Origin: Sthenelais limicola
Taxonomy: Eukaryota > Annelida > Polychaeta > Phyllodocida > Sigalionidae
Length of the DNA stretch: 64,000 bases
Direction of reading: 5' to 3'
Assembly (NCBI GenBank): GCA_942159475.1
Contig: OW804096.1
Span: 136,843,791-136,907,790, forward strand
Below the pieces are notes generated by a model, which had not been told where the DNA came from, made no database searches, and worked only from the letters and a program-made list of their open reading frames with translations. Every line of letters starts with the position of its first letter. Positions within the stretch are counted from its first letter, which is position 1. This document shows, piece by piece, positions 1-10,242 of this stretch. The translations under genes and the position numbers were made by a program.

Positions 1-211
1 TTCACCTTCACCAATCCTCTCAAATAACCCAAATTTAAGACAAAAATCAGGTTCAAAATACAGTTCAACATAACCAAACTGACTGTTTGAATCAAGGCAA
101 TACCAAATATACCCATATATACCTAGTGTTGATGATTTTTCAGTCCAATTTAGCAGAATTTACAAAATATGTTCATCTGCCAATTGTACAATTTTTCTGA
201 AAATCTGACCC
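1..211. repeat. MITE-like 235-bp repeat, copy 1 (cut by window edge)
   Basis: This matches 23197-23430 and 46064-46252 along nearly its whole length, sharing for example the string ACCAATCCTCTCAAATAACC. The right end reads CAATTGTACAATTTTTCTGAAAATCTGACC, which is the terminal inverted repeat seen on both ends of the second copy. The left terminus lies outside the window. No coding potential is seen. Confidence 0.7.
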
Positions 212-638
212 ATATAATGTAGTGTGGGTTTGTATAATAAGACACTTCTGGCACTAGTAACTAAATGTAGACAAATAAATAAACAAACAAACAACCCCAT
301 CAAACATGTCACATTAGTCAATACATGAGCAAACACACACTTATTAGGCTGAATGTTGTTAGAGAATGAAATAAAGTTTATCACACCGTGCGCTTATTGC
401 GACGGTTAGGCCAACAAAAATAGGTATGTTTCCGATTTACCCCCCCCCCCCCCCCGCTACCTAAAAAAACCTTCCCATATCTAAAATCTGTTTACCATAC
501 CATTTTTTTTCATTCTTTGACAAAAAAAGCTAATATTAGAGGGGGGAGGTATCGCTGTATATCGATCCTGGTCGTTCAGTAAATGATGATTTTTTAAAGA
601 GATGTAATAAAGTTGTTGTTGTTACTGGTTTTATTTTT
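212..638. other. Intergenic, simple sequence
   Basis: No gene was recognised. The stretch holds an AAAT/AAAC-rich run near 275-295 and a C homopolymer at about 440-456. The rest looks like unique A+T-rich DNA. Confidence 0.5.
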
Positions 639-672
639 GCACAAGCTTTCGGGCTAGTTTGCCCTTCTTCAG
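639..672 (-). ncRNA. Hammerhead-ribozyme-like motif
   Basis: On the minus strand the sequence reads CTGAAGA, then a helix GGGC/GCCC around a six-base loop, then GAAA. This is the arrangement of a hammerhead core (CUGANGA, stem II, GAAA). Just downstream on that strand are TTGTGCAAAAATAAAACC and AACAACAACTTTATTAC, which resemble a retroelement tail. Stems I and III and a UH cleavage site were not established, so this may be a retroelement 3' remnant that only resembles the ribozyme. Similar motifs occur near 9209, 12199 and 24195. Confidence 0.4.
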
Positions 673-865
673 GTGAGATGGTGTCTCAATGAAAGCAGGA
701 AAACAGGATTTCCCAACCCGGAACTGTCAAAAAGCACATTATTTTGTTTGGCCTTACGGTATGTCTATACAGACCCATGGGCAGGAAGGAATGCGGCAGA
801 GGGAGGCGAGGGGGGGTGGGGGGTGGTGGGAGGGGGGAGGGAGGGATATCTCACACCTTTACTAT

Positions 866-987
866 GGACTTAGAAGGTTGTGGTTTGGAGCGAAGAGTCT
901 TATGGCATGGGGTAGAGGACGAGCGATAGCGAGTTCTCTATCCCATGTCCATAAGGCTATTCCTCCAAACCACAACCTTCCAAGTCC
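866..987. repeat. Long hairpin H1 with CGAG-CGATAG-CGAGT apex
   Basis: Two arms of about 55 bases pair across a short apex. The left arm starts GGACTTAGAAGGTTGTGG and the right arm ends CCACAACCTTCCAAGTCC. The apex at 919-934 is ACGAGCGATAGCGAGT. The arms have scattered mismatches. The arm sequence is not shared with the other hairpins in the window, but the apex is. ORFs that run through it are by-products of the palindrome. Confidence 0.85.
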
Positions 988-1700
988 TTTAGGGGTCGAC
1001 CACAGACTCTATCCGCTGGTAGGATTGTCCGTTACAAGGGCAATTTAGGGACAAAACTGGACCAGAGACCCCTAATGGGATTTACATGTGTGTAGACATA
1101 AAGCCAAGCCTATAAAGGTAGAGGCCATATCTATGCTAGTATCAATGCATAGGCATCGCCGGCGGGCGTTTTCTCTCGGTGATTAGTCTTCAAATTCGTT
1201 TATAAACATTTATACAACAGCAGAATATTGATAAATCCATTCATATAAGTCATAATATGAGTAATTCTTGTATAAACATATAGCAGCAGCAGAATATTGA
1301 TAAATTCATTCGTATAAATCATAATATGAGTCAATTTGGTAAGATTTGTTTTATCATAATAATAGCCGAGAATGCGGCTTTATATAACTACCCATCTACT
1401 ACCTCCCCCCCCCCCCACCCCGTACCTGCCAGATTAATTATTAGCGCAGTAAACAATGCTGGTGGAGAGGTGCGGTAGCAATAAGCCTATGTCTATATAG
1501 GAGTCGCGGCAGGTGTGAGGGGGAGGGGGCAGGGGGGAGGGGGCAGGGGGACGGGGGGGAGCGGTCATTGTTCTACATCTAGACGCTATACCATGTTTAC
1601 TATTGGCTGTGGCGGGTGGGGTGGGGGGTGGGGGGGGGGCTTATTGTCTGTGTGGCGGGTGGCTTATTGTCGGTGTGAACGAGTCTCTGGTACAGGCGGG
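988..1700. other. Intergenic: tandem duplication and G-rich tract
   Basis: A 63-70 bp imperfect tandem duplication lies at about 1201-1333; both units contain GCAGAATATTGATAAAT. A C-run occurs near 1405-1416. A strongly G-rich stretch at 1515-1645 runs up to the assembly gap and contains many runs of four or more G. No gene was recognised. Confidence 0.6.
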
Positions 1701-1900
1701 NNNNNNNNNNNNNNNNNNNNNNNNNNNNNNNNNNNNNNNNNNNNNNNNNNNNNNNNNNNNNNNNNNNNNNNNNNNNNNNNNNNNNNNNNNNNNNNNNNNN
1801 NNNNNNNNNNNNNNNNNNNNNNNNNNNNNNNNNNNNNNNNNNNNNNNNNNNNNNNNNNNNNNNNNNNNNNNNNNNNNNNNNNNNNNNNNNNNNNNNNNNN
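1701..1900. other. Assembly gap (200 N)
   Basis: Exactly 200 undetermined bases. The round number suggests a scaffold gap of nominal length. The left flank is very G-rich. Confidence 0.98.
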
Positions 1901-2342
1901 CATCTGCACTGAATAGTGTTGGTCAATACAGTCTGTAGTAGAAAGCCCCTAACTTTTACTTAGGGGTCAGGGCTAGCGTTCATAAAAAAGGTGTTAACTC
2001 CCGTGTTTAATTCGTGTCCATAAAGCTAACACACCGGTTAGTGGAGTGTTAGCTGAACCAATGGCGGACCTACCGGTAACACACGTCGAGTGAGCGCTCT
2101 GATTAACCTGAGCCAACGATCGGTGATCGTGTATATAAGGGACACTTTTTATCAAGAACTGATCCAAATCACTCCAAGGTAACATATTCCACACCAAAAT
2201 CCGGGCAAATAAGTCCATTCAAACTGTTTCCTAGATTTGTTCTCCCCTGCACTCCAAGTGAGCGATATCAGGAGCATACCCATTCATTGTTTACCGCCAC
2301 AACTGTCTGTCACTTGGCTCACATAAATAAGTCCACTGTCAG
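1901..2342 (+). other. Probable LINE 5' region
   Basis: This is the sequence between the gap and ORF1 of the non-LTR element. No target-site duplication could be matched to the 3' end of the element, so the 5' boundary is unresolved. Part of this stretch may be the element's 5' UTR and promoter. No other feature is seen. Confidence 0.35.
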
Positions 2343-4184
2343 GTGTCAACTCTGCACTCTCCACGTTACCTCGGCGCTATGAAACGTAACTCTGAGGATT
2401 CAACAGGAGATACCCCAGATCAAAAGAGGTTACACGAACTGAGCACCTCTTCAGTGTCTAACAATACTCCCCAGTGTACTAAAATGGGGGATCAAGATGG
2501 TAAAGACTCGATCATGGAGGAAAATAAGGTCGAAGATGGTGATGATTCCGGTGATGAAACCAATGAGGATCTACTGGGTCAACTACTTGAGGGGCATAAC
2601 AACATGGTTGGTTCTGTGGAAGATGCCAAAAAGATGTGCACAGAAATCGCTACCAGCCATACTGAGGAGATCGTCCGAAATCAGGAAATGCTGGAATACA
2701 CAAGAAAAATGGAGAAACGGTTAAACTGTCTTGAAAATGAAGTAGGTCACCTCAATTATGAACTAGCAAAGCAAAAATTAATTAATAACGAGGTAGATAC
2801 AAAACTTCGTGAAAAATGTGTGGTTCTCAACGGTGTGATGTCCAGGGCGAGAGACGAACTAGACACTACCTGCACCAAAATCATACAAATGGTGTTGCCC
2901 CACTTCGAAAATAACCTAATCGATGACGTCTACCGTATTGTCTCCAAAACCAACAGCAGAAGACCCGACCCAATCGTCCTCCGATTCAAGTTTATCAAGG
3001 ACAAAAAGGATTTTATGGCGTCAAAGGGTCGCCTATTTGATCATCGAGCATTCCCACCTGACAAATTCCCATCTAATAAATTCTGGTCCTTCGAGGACGA
3101 TGTAAACGCAGAGGTACGAAGGAATAGGAGCATTCTACGCATCATGGCCAAAAAAGCAGTGAACACTGATCTAGATCCTAATGCTAAGATCAAAGGGGAC
3201 AAGATACAATACAAAGGCAAAAACTATGATCAAAACCAACTGGACCTCCTACCTACTTCGATCCAACCCAGCTCCATCAAAGTCGCTAAAATTGGAGGTG
3301 TATTGGCTTACCAAGGGCATCATGCGTGGCCATCCAACTTATACCCCTGCAGATTTAATATCGAAAAGATTGATTTCACCTCTGTCGAACATTGCTTGTT
3401 CTACTACAAAGCCCTGAAAACAGGGAACAATACCGCCTCCCGAAAATTGGCTGTTATGCGGGATCCATATGAAATCAAAGAATTTGGGGGAAAACTGAAC
3501 TCAGACGACGAGTGGGACTCCAAGGAAGAAAGCTATATGAGAGCTTTTATCAAAGCCAAGTTCGTACAGTGTAAATCTCTGCGTACACAATTACTGGAAA
3601 CCGGAGACATTGAACTAGTAGAGGCGACACACGACCTAAAATGGGGTTGTGGAGTATACTTGGGCAATGTAAAACTGAGGGCACGTACCTGGGAAGGGTG
3701 TAATACACAGGGCAAACTACTCATGTCAGTCAGGGATGAACTCCGTGAATCATACAAGCATGAACTCCCCAAGATAACCTTTCTGTCCCCGCCCCCGCCT
3801 GCAGTTGACGTGAAAGATCTCTCACCCGCCTCCCAGGCTAAAGCACAGGCCCGGTACTTCTCTCAGTATCCATCTAAAGAAGAGAGCTCACTAAAAATGA
3901 ATGAAACTGACATGGAGATAGAGGCCAGTCTTAAGGACCTACCAGACTGGGACGCTGCAAGTCGACCCCTCAATACCAGGCTGAATGCGAGCAAACTAAG
4001 AATTCTCAAACCGAGTAAACTGGACTTTAACAAGACTAGCACGCCCGCTCCACCTTCCAGCAGTCGCAAGATACGTAAGATTGATCCAAAATTGGGACAG
4101 TCTCTAAGTGAATCGGTCAGCGACCTCCACAAGGTGAGAGAAGCAAGGAATAAAACTCCTACACCCACCTTATTGGAAGCATAA
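2343..4184 (+). CDS. LINE ORF1 protein: coiled coil, RRM-like region, NADAR domain
   Basis: 613 residues. The first ~90 residues are acidic and probably disordered. Residues ~90-155 look like a coiled coil (LEYTRKMEKRLNCLENEV). Residues ~158-300 resemble the RRM and C-terminal region of LINE ORF1 nucleic-acid chaperones (VVLNGV, then DDVYRIV, then RPDPIVLRFKF). Residues ~318-475 match the NADAR (YbiA/DUF1768) fold. The visible motifs are WPSNLYPCRF, SVEH at 347-350, KWGCG at 433-437 and CNTQGKLLMSVRDEL. NADAR proteins are known or predicted to act on N-glycosidic bonds of ADP-ribose or NAD-related molecules. The conserved SVEH and WG-G motifs are present here, so activity is possible but unproven. 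The tail is Ser/Pro and Lys rich. An in-frame Met at residue 13 is an alternative start. The domain sits in the same continuous frame as the ORF1 core, so it is part of the element and not a separate gene. Confidence 0.85.
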   Translation: MSTLHSPRYLGAMKRNSEDSTGDTPDQKRLHELSTSSVSNNTPQCTKMGDQDGKDSIMEENKVEDGDDSGDETNEDLLGQLLEGHNNMVGSVEDAKKMCTEIATSHTEEIVRNQEMLEYTRKMEKRLNCLENEVGHLNYELAKQKLINNEVDTKLREKCVVLNGVMSRARDELDTTCTKIIQMVLPHFENNLIDDVYRIVSKTNSRRPDPIVLRFKFIKDKKDFMASKGRLFDHRAFPPDKFPSNKFWSFEDDVNAEVRRNRSILRIMAKKAVNTDLDPNAKIKGDKIQYKGKNYDQNQLDLLPTSIQPSSIKVAKIGGVLAYQGHHAWPSNLYPCRFNIEKIDFTSVEHCLFYYKALKTGNNTASRKLAVMRDPYEIKEFGGKLNSDDEWDSKEESYMRAFIKAKFVQCKSLRTQLLETGDIELVEATHDLKWGCGVYLGNVKLRARTWEGCNTQGKLLMSVRDELRESYKHELPKITFLSPPPPAVDVKDLSPASQAKAQARYFSQYPSKEESSLKMNETDMEIEASLKDLPDWDAASRPLNTRLNASKLRILKPSKLDFNKTSTPAPPSSSRKIRKIDPKLGQSLSESVSDLHKVREARNKTPTPTLLEA

Positions 4185-4863
4185 TGCATATTTAATTCCC
4201 GTTACATTCCTGACGAACAATTAATCCATTGTAGCGCGTCATTGTGTTTACAAACTGATACACGTGTTCAGGCCAGGAAGTAAACAACCGGAAGTTAAGG
4301 TTGGCAGCAAATATACATGCATCGCTGACGATTATCATATTCATTTGTCGGTGTAGAATTCAATGTATGTAACCAGAAGAAAGTACAACCTAATAGAGGA
4401 TTGCGTTATATAATTGATAAGGTTTGACGCCTATATATAATTAACCTAGTTATTATGTGCTGAGCACCTATGTGGGATCCAAGATGGAGGACCCTGTGTG
4501 AAAGTCATGCTGTATAGGGTAAGCGTCCAGACATTATCTTGAGCCACTGGCTAACCTGTTTATATTTGAGTCTATGTTGTATGTATATATGTTACTGTCC
4601 CAAATTTGTTCACCTATCTAAAAATTGGCTTTATCAGATGGTCGTCAACTGTATAAGTCGACCCAAGCAGCTTCGTTCCGACCGAGTTATGCTCGTACCG
4701 CTGTCGCCTAGCCTTCGAAGGTACCTTGTGTTTTTAATTTATACCATGCATGTCATTGGCCTGTTTAACCTCGCTCACAAAAATCAGCATATAATGAGTC
4801 ATGTTAACGGTAATCATTCGTACGTTTGTCATGTATATCTACACACTGATGTATTAGAACGAA
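4185..4863 (+). other. LINE inter-ORF spacer
   Basis: About 680 bases between ORF1 and ORF2. There are several stops in all frames and no conserved protein was recognised. Such a long spacer suggests ORF2 is not reached by simple stop-start reinitiation at ORF1's end; an internal promoter or ribosome entry is possible but not visible. Confidence 0.5.
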
Positions 4864-7743
4864 ATGGAATCGGTTAGCCTGACTAATGTTATCAATTCAA
4901 AGGGCCTAAGTGTTGTATCTGTCAATGTCCGATCATTAAGAAACAAAATAGTGGAACTCTCTAATTCCATTATGAAGGGATCTATAAAGATAGTGTTGAT
5001 TCAGGAATCTTGGCTTAATGAGAGTGATTTTGATAATCAACTTGAGATTAATCCTGAGTTTAATATTATAAGAAAAGATAGATCAGGAGAGCATGTAAAA
5101 AAATCTGGTGGAGGACTGTGTTGTTATGCCCACGTCAGTTGTAAAGTGGACCCTTGGTCACTGGAGGAATTTAATATATGTTCTAACATAGTGGAAATAC
5201 AATGTCTCATAATAAAACCTGGTAATAGGCGCAAAATGACCGTCCTAAACATCTATAGAGTTCCCAGTGGCAACAGAAGAGGTTTTATAGATAGTCTAAG
5301 GGTGACCATGGAGGGCATTAGGTCAAGGTTACCTCATTGCAACCTGATGGTGTGCGGGGACATAAATCTGAACCTGTCTGATGTAAATGACGACATTGTA
5401 AATGAGTTTCATACCTTAATCTCTGACTTTGATATGCTCCAACACATAACCTCTCCCACAAGATTCACAGTTAGAGGAGGGAGCCTGTTAGACATTATAA
5501 GCTCAGACCATCCTCATGTTAAATGTGCGGGAACCATTAACTTCAACATCTCGGACCACTTATGTACTTTTGTCACTCTTAAAAAAACCAAAGAGCCAGT
5601 GTATATCGATTCTAACCAAGGTCGCCGTTTTGGTAATGTCAAAGATGTTGATTTACACAATTACTTGTTGCCCTTTAGCGCGAACCTACATGTATTCGGA
5701 GACAATAATGACACTCCAGAAAGCCTTTGGTCTGAAATGAAGAAATGTCTAAACGATCTCCTAGATGAAAAGTGTCCACTAGAAGAGATCCGGGTGTACA
5801 GAAGAGGCAAATTCAAACTAGATAATGATGTAAAAAAGAAGATCAGAGATAGAGATAGGTTGTTCAAAAAAGCCAATAGAAGCGGGTTGCCACAAGATTT
5901 TGCTGCTGCAATTAGGGTCAGAAAAGAAATCCAAAACTTGATCAAGCTCCTAAAAAGGAATGAAATAAGATCTCAATTATCAAATTGCACTAAGAATAGT
6001 AAAAAATTTTGGAGGCATATAAACAGTATGCTAGGTAACACCAACAAACCGCTTCCTTCCTCTTACTTACATGATGGTCAGGAAATATCAAACCAAGCGG
6101 CAAGTAATGAACTAAACCTATTCTTTAGTAAACTAGGTCAAACACACATAGCAGATTATGCCCTTTACTCTGAATTCCTGAACGATGTAATCAGTCCAAC
6201 GCAAACAAGTAATATATTAATCACAGAAGATATTGTGTACAAACTGATCGAGCAAATTGATACTAACAAAAATAGTGGTTTTGAATGGGTCTCTAGCAAA
6301 ATTCTGAAAATGTTCCTCCAGAAACTAGTCCCCCATGTTACTCTATTGTTGAAACGATGTGTATCGACGGGCACCTTCCCGCTCGAATGGAAGACATATA
6401 CTGTTAAACCACTACCAAAGGGAGGAGACTTGAGATTCTTCAATAACCTGCGTCCAATAGCGCTGGTTCCCTTAATGTCTAAGTTGTTGGAAAAAATACT
6501 CTGTGAGTCTGTTACCTTGCATATGGAGAAAAATGAGTTTTTCTGCCCCCAACAGGGTGGCTTTCGCAAAAATCATTCCACCAGCTTAACTCTGTATGAC
6601 TTTCTTACACCCATAGTTGAGGGTATGGATGAGGGTAAATACTCAATCGCAACGTACTACGATATTTCCAAAGCCTTCAATAGCATCGACCACCGTATAC
6701 TAAAAAATAAACTATTATATTACAAATTCAACCCTAAGTTAATTAGACTAATAGAAAATTACCTTACAGACAGATCTCAAAAAACCATGCTGAACGGTTA
6801 TATCTCCACCCCAGTATCAATAACAAGAGGTATACCGCAAGGAAGTCATTTAGGGCCACTAATCTTTCTAATATATATCAACGATCTCCCAAAGTGTCTA
6901 CACAATATTGAATTGCTCGATAATAAGATTCAGATCTCGATTTATGCAGATGATACTGCCCTCACCATTACGGGTAAAAAGTTGGAGGACTGTTTAAAAA
7001 CAACACAGGCAGGTGCCTCACAAATAAACAACTGGATGGGAGCAAATGGTCTAAATCTTAATGAGAAAAAAACCCAACTACAGATCCTGGGCACAACAAA
7101 CATGTTAAAGAACATCAAGGTTGGAAACCTAGGAGAGGTATTCATTAATGGAACAGCCATTAAGAAATTCAAGAATGTGAATTACCTGGGATTCTTGATA
7201 GATAATAAAATAAACATGAACGGTCATATGTCGAGGTTGAGGAAATCTGTGGCCCACAAAAGCTTCCTCTTAGGGAAAATAAGATCTCTAATAACTAGGA
7301 ATATGGCTTTGACTATATTGAAGACACACATAATGTCAATTGTGGAATATGGTTTGATCTTTATGAGTATGGCCAATGCTACTGTAAAAAATAAAATCGA
7401 ACGATCATTAAACAAGGCCGTCAGAACAGTGTATATTAATGACCAACGTCCAGTTAATGTATTAAAAGAGGCAGGTAATATTAATACTATGGACAAACGG
7501 AGTAAGATAGCATTAATGAATATTATGTTTATTAAGCAACTAACCAAACTCTGTATCAAAAAGAGTGTTCGTGCCACCAGAATGGCCGATGCAACTGTAC
7601 TCACCTGTAAAAAACCAGCTAAAGAAAAGTACAAAAGGTCACCTCACTATCTAGGCCCCAGGCTATGGAACAACTTACCGCCTAATATTAGAAAGAAAAG
7701 CTGGCCAGAAATAAAGAACTTTCTGAAGAATCATAATCAGTAG
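4864..7743 (+). CDS. LINE ORF2: endonuclease-reverse transcriptase
   Basis: 959 residues, giving target-primed reverse transcription. The N-terminal exonuclease-endonuclease-phosphatase domain (~15-235) shows N21 in SVNVRSLRNK, E48 in LIQESW, the GDIN motif and S230-D231-H232. The reverse transcriptase (~480-770) shows RPIALVPLMSKLLEKIL, QGGFRKNHSTS, DISKAFNSIDH, GIPQGSHLGPLIF and the catalytic YADD at 694-697. The C-terminus has the LGPRLWNNLPPNIR motif common at the end of Jockey/CR1-type ORF2. All catalytic motifs are present with no frameshift, so the protein could be functional. The first Met (4864) sits just before the endonuclease start, which supports it as the initiator. Confidence 0.93.
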   Translation: MESVSLTNVINSKGLSVVSVNVRSLRNKIVELSNSIMKGSIKIVLIQESWLNESDFDNQLEINPEFNIIRKDRSGEHVKKSGGGLCCYAHVSCKVDPWSLEEFNICSNIVEIQCLIIKPGNRRKMTVLNIYRVPSGNRRGFIDSLRVTMEGIRSRLPHCNLMVCGDINLNLSDVNDDIVNEFHTLISDFDMLQHITSPTRFTVRGGSLLDIISSDHPHVKCAGTINFNISDHLCTFVTLKKTKEPVYIDSNQGRRFGNVKDVDLHNYLLPFSANLHVFGDNNDTPESLWSEMKKCLNDLLDEKCPLEEIRVYRRGKFKLDNDVKKKIRDRDRLFKKANRSGLPQDFAAAIRVRKEIQNLIKLLKRNEIRSQLSNCTKNSKKFWRHINSMLGNTNKPLPSSYLHDGQEISNQAASNELNLFFSKLGQTHIADYALYSEFLNDVISPTQTSNILITEDIVYKLIEQIDTNKNSGFEWVSSKILKMFLQKLVPHVTLLLKRCVSTGTFPLEWKTYTVKPLPKGGDLRFFNNLRPIALVPLMSKLLEKILCESVTLHMEKNEFFCPQQGGFRKNHSTSLTLYDFLTPIVEGMDEGKYSIATYYDISKAFNSIDHRILKNKLLYYKFNPKLIRLIENYLTDRSQKTMLNGYISTPVSITRGIPQGSHLGPLIFLIYINDLPKCLHNIELLDNKIQISIYADDTALTITGKKLEDCLKTTQAGASQINNWMGANGLNLNEKKTQLQILGTTNMLKNIKVGNLGEVFINGTAIKKFKNVNYLGFLIDNKINMNGHMSRLRKSVAHKSFLLGKIRSLITRNMALTILKTHIMSIVEYGLIFMSMANATVKNKIERSLNKAVRTVYINDQRPVNVLKEAGNINTMDKRSKIALMNIMFIKQLTKLCIKKSVRATRMADATVLTCKKPAKEKYKRSPHYLGPRLWNNLPPNIRKKSWPEIKNFLKNHNQ

Positions 7744-8203
7744 TAAACTCAACTCTAAGATATCGAACAGTTATGACCTACCCTATGTAGCTCGGCAGTA
7801 AACGAGGTGCTGCCTTGCATACCCTATATAAGTATGTATAAGAGTATATATATATGCTTATCCTTAGACCAAACTTGGATTACACATACAAATAGTTGTT
7901 TTTATTGTTGTGAGTGATGTATTTTATACTATTGCTACTTCGGTCGCAAAGACATGCAAAATATACCAAAAAAATATGTTACTTGTATATAAAATTGTAC
8001 GATGATGTCTCTCTCTTTAAGCCCTATTAAATTAAAGGCAGTTTGGAATTGTTAAAGTTTAAATGTGTTAAAGAAGACAAAGCTGCATCAGCTAATATAT
8101 ACTGTATGATACTTTGATAATATTTTCCTTGTACCACATGAAAATACCAGGTTTACCTGCAATTGTGTGCAATAAAAACTTTTATAAAAAAAAAAAATAA
8201 AAT
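7744..8203 (+). other. LINE 3' UTR and A-rich tail
   Basis: Non-coding sequence after the ORF2 stop. It ends with AATAAA-type signal sequence at about 8170 and an A-rich run interrupted by T. The neighbouring DNA gives no certain target-site duplication. Confidence 0.6.
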
Positions 8204-8418
8204 GTCCCCTTGTTAAGCAAGACCAATCTTAACATGTCATTTGATAATATTGGATAGCTGACATCATTATGCAATCACTCAAATTCTGGGAGAAAAAGGA
8301 GAAAGTTAGAAGCCTATGGTTAATACATAAGGCTTCTGTGACCTGCCCGCTTAGCTCATAGTTCAGCCGTTTTCTGCCGCTCTTGGTATGGCGCTACTGT
8401 CAATATGTAAAGTACTAT
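8204..8418. other. Intergenic
   Basis: No gene or repeat was recognised between the LINE tail and hairpin H2. Confidence 0.4.
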
Positions 8419-8562
8419 AGCAAGAACAGCATAGTATCGCGTATGAGGGGGGCTATATTCTCCGAGTATGGCAGAAAACTACGAGGCCGTAGGCCGAGTT
8501 GTTTTTCGGCCATACAAGGAGAATATAGGCCTCCGAAGACACGATACTGTGCTATTCTTGCT
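8419..8562. repeat. Long hairpin H2 with CGAG-CCGTAGG-CGAGT apex
   Basis: The arms pair over about 60 bases with mismatches. The left arm begins AGCAAGAACAGCATAGTATCG and the right arm ends CGATACTGTGCTATTCTTGCT. The apex at 8481-8499 is ACGAGGCCGTAGGCCGAGT. The arms are unrelated to those of H1, H3 and H4. Confidence 0.85.
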
Positions 8563-9478
8563 TTTATTCCATGATTCTTAACTTAAAACAACTTTATTTG
8601 CTTTAATTTCATCGAACTGAGTTGTCTGCATTGTCTCGAACGGTCGTGACGTCACTGTACAATACAGGGAGTTCATATTGTCCACCTTGTGAGCGGCAAG
8701 TATATCGATTATATTGTATGCTCACGGCCAAATCATGGAATAAAGTATTGTTCTTATAAATTCAAAACTTGTACAATACTTCAAATCAGCAAGTTATATT
8801 AGCTAGAATACATTACCTAAATTAAGTAATTTCAAAGCTCTATGCTAACCCTGTCATCTAAATTGACCCATATAGGATCATGTGTAGCTGTATTTATAGT
8901 TATTTCAGGCAAAGCATCCATCTTCCCAATCATGCATTTCGTTATCATAGATCATTTATGAAGCTATGATAATGGCGAAAATTTTCTTGCAATTTTCTAT
9001 AAAAATCCATACTGTGTATGCCAACAAAAGTTTGTAACTGGAATATCGCCTTTATATAATTATATCGTAAAGAATTATCAAATAAAACATGGAGATTTAC
9101 AAAAATAAGACTATATTTGCATTTCTAGAGCCCTGCCAACAATTTCCAAGAAACTGCACATTTCCCCACTTTGGTAGCATCATTTTTAATGTAAAACCAA
9201 CGGACCTCCTTGATAAAGGGCCGTTGAAGCCCGAAACGTCGAACCCCCAATAAAACAAACCTACATCAAATACCCCCTTCTGTCCTCATTGTTTTCCCAT
9301 CCCGGGATTCAATGTAACATACATGCAAAGTGGCACATGCAAATCCCTTATTGTCGCCTGTGAACCCATATCTAACTGTGAATGTTTTCATTTGATTATA
9401 ACTATCAGTACTGTGGTGCAAGCTTGTTGGTAATTTCAACTGTCATACAGAAGATTTAGATGTATAAAAACACTAAAT
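8563..9478. other. Intergenic, with a hammerhead-like fragment
   Basis: A+T-rich DNA with no recognised gene. At 9209-9241 the sequence TTGATAAAGGGC...GCCCGAAACG has stem II GGGC/GCCC and a GAAAC element like a degenerate hammerhead core (two core changes). It is followed by CCCCCAATAAAAC, as at a retroelement 3' end. The missing first exon of the downstream protease could lie here, but I could not identify it. Confidence 0.4.
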
Positions 9479-9885
9479 GTGATGTGTTTCAGGAAAATGA
9501 GTCATAAGTCGCAAAAAATGGATTTTGAGATATCACCATATATGAAAAGATGAGATCAAGCCGATTCCAATGGTAGTAAACAGTCTAATCATCTAATAAC
9601 TATTTCTGGATTTTAAGTTTGATATTTTCGTTTTTTTAAAAAAAAGTTTCCAATATTTCTGGGGGTCAATAAACAGTAAAGTAACTAAATGTAGTCCATT
9701 TGAGGACCTTTAAAACGAAAGGATATATTACATAGATTGTCCTGAAATGTGGTACATCGATTGATATAGCTATAAGTGATAAACCCTCCAAAAATTAGAA
9801 CATTCCATTAATGAGATCCTGTGAAAAAACACTTTAAAAAATATCAATTTTGCGACTTATGACTCATTTTCATGAAACACATCAC
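9479..9885. mobile_element. MITE family A, full copy 1 (407 bp, TSD AAAT)
   Basis: Terminal inverted repeats of about 38 bases start GTGATGTGTTTCAGGAAAAT and include GAGTCATAAGTCGCAAAA. The insert is flanked by the direct repeat AAAT at 9475-9478 and 9886-9889. It has no coding capacity. Related copies are at 11806, 13069 and 44050, with fragments elsewhere, and all four full or near-full copies show a 4-bp AAAT or ATTT target duplication. The superfamily is not assigned. Confidence 0.9.
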
Positions 9886-10076
9886 AAATATCAAAATACC
9901 AAAGAATTACCCCAAACCTCTGAATTATTACACACTATACTAATGAACATTATATCCCGTCTGCTTGGCAATAACTCTTATTTATACCCCAAATATATCT
10001 AGTTGTAATAATTAAGAAGAAAAAGATTCTGTTCAGACTTCAGAAATTAAAAATGTTGCTCTTTGTTCTATTTTAG

Positions 10077-10242
10077 ACGACTGTACACACCTAGACGCTA
10101 CAGACAAGATTGTTGGCGGTACTGTCACAGTGGAGAATGAGTACCCATCCATGGTACTATGTCTGTTAGATGGATACCTATGTGGTGGAACTATTCTAAA
10201 CAGATGGACTATCCTTACTGCCGCCCACTGTGTGATAGGACT
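10077..10242 (+). CDS. Serine protease exon with activation site and catalytic His
   Basis: The acceptor is TTTTAG before 10077 and the donor GTAAGT starts at 10243. The encoded protein includes KIVGGTVTVENEYPSMVLC and TAAHCVIGL. The exon begins with two bases of a split codon, which shows there is at least one upstream coding exon. Confidence 0.88.

Larger units (their letters stand above)
2343..8203 (+). mobile_element. Non-LTR retrotransposon (Jockey/CR1-like) with NADAR-bearing ORF1
   Basis: The element has two intact ORFs on the same strand, a 3' UTR and a poly(A)-like tail. ORF1 (2343-4184) and ORF2 (4864-7743) are separated by about 680 bases, which is long for a LINE. The 3' UTR ends with AATAAAAACTTTTAT followed by an A-rich tail at about 8185-8203. 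ORF2 has an apurinic-type endonuclease and a reverse transcriptase with YADD. Both ORFs are open, so this copy looks recent. The clade call is from motif style only. Start coordinates are given from ORF1 because the true 5' end was not found. Confidence 0.85.
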
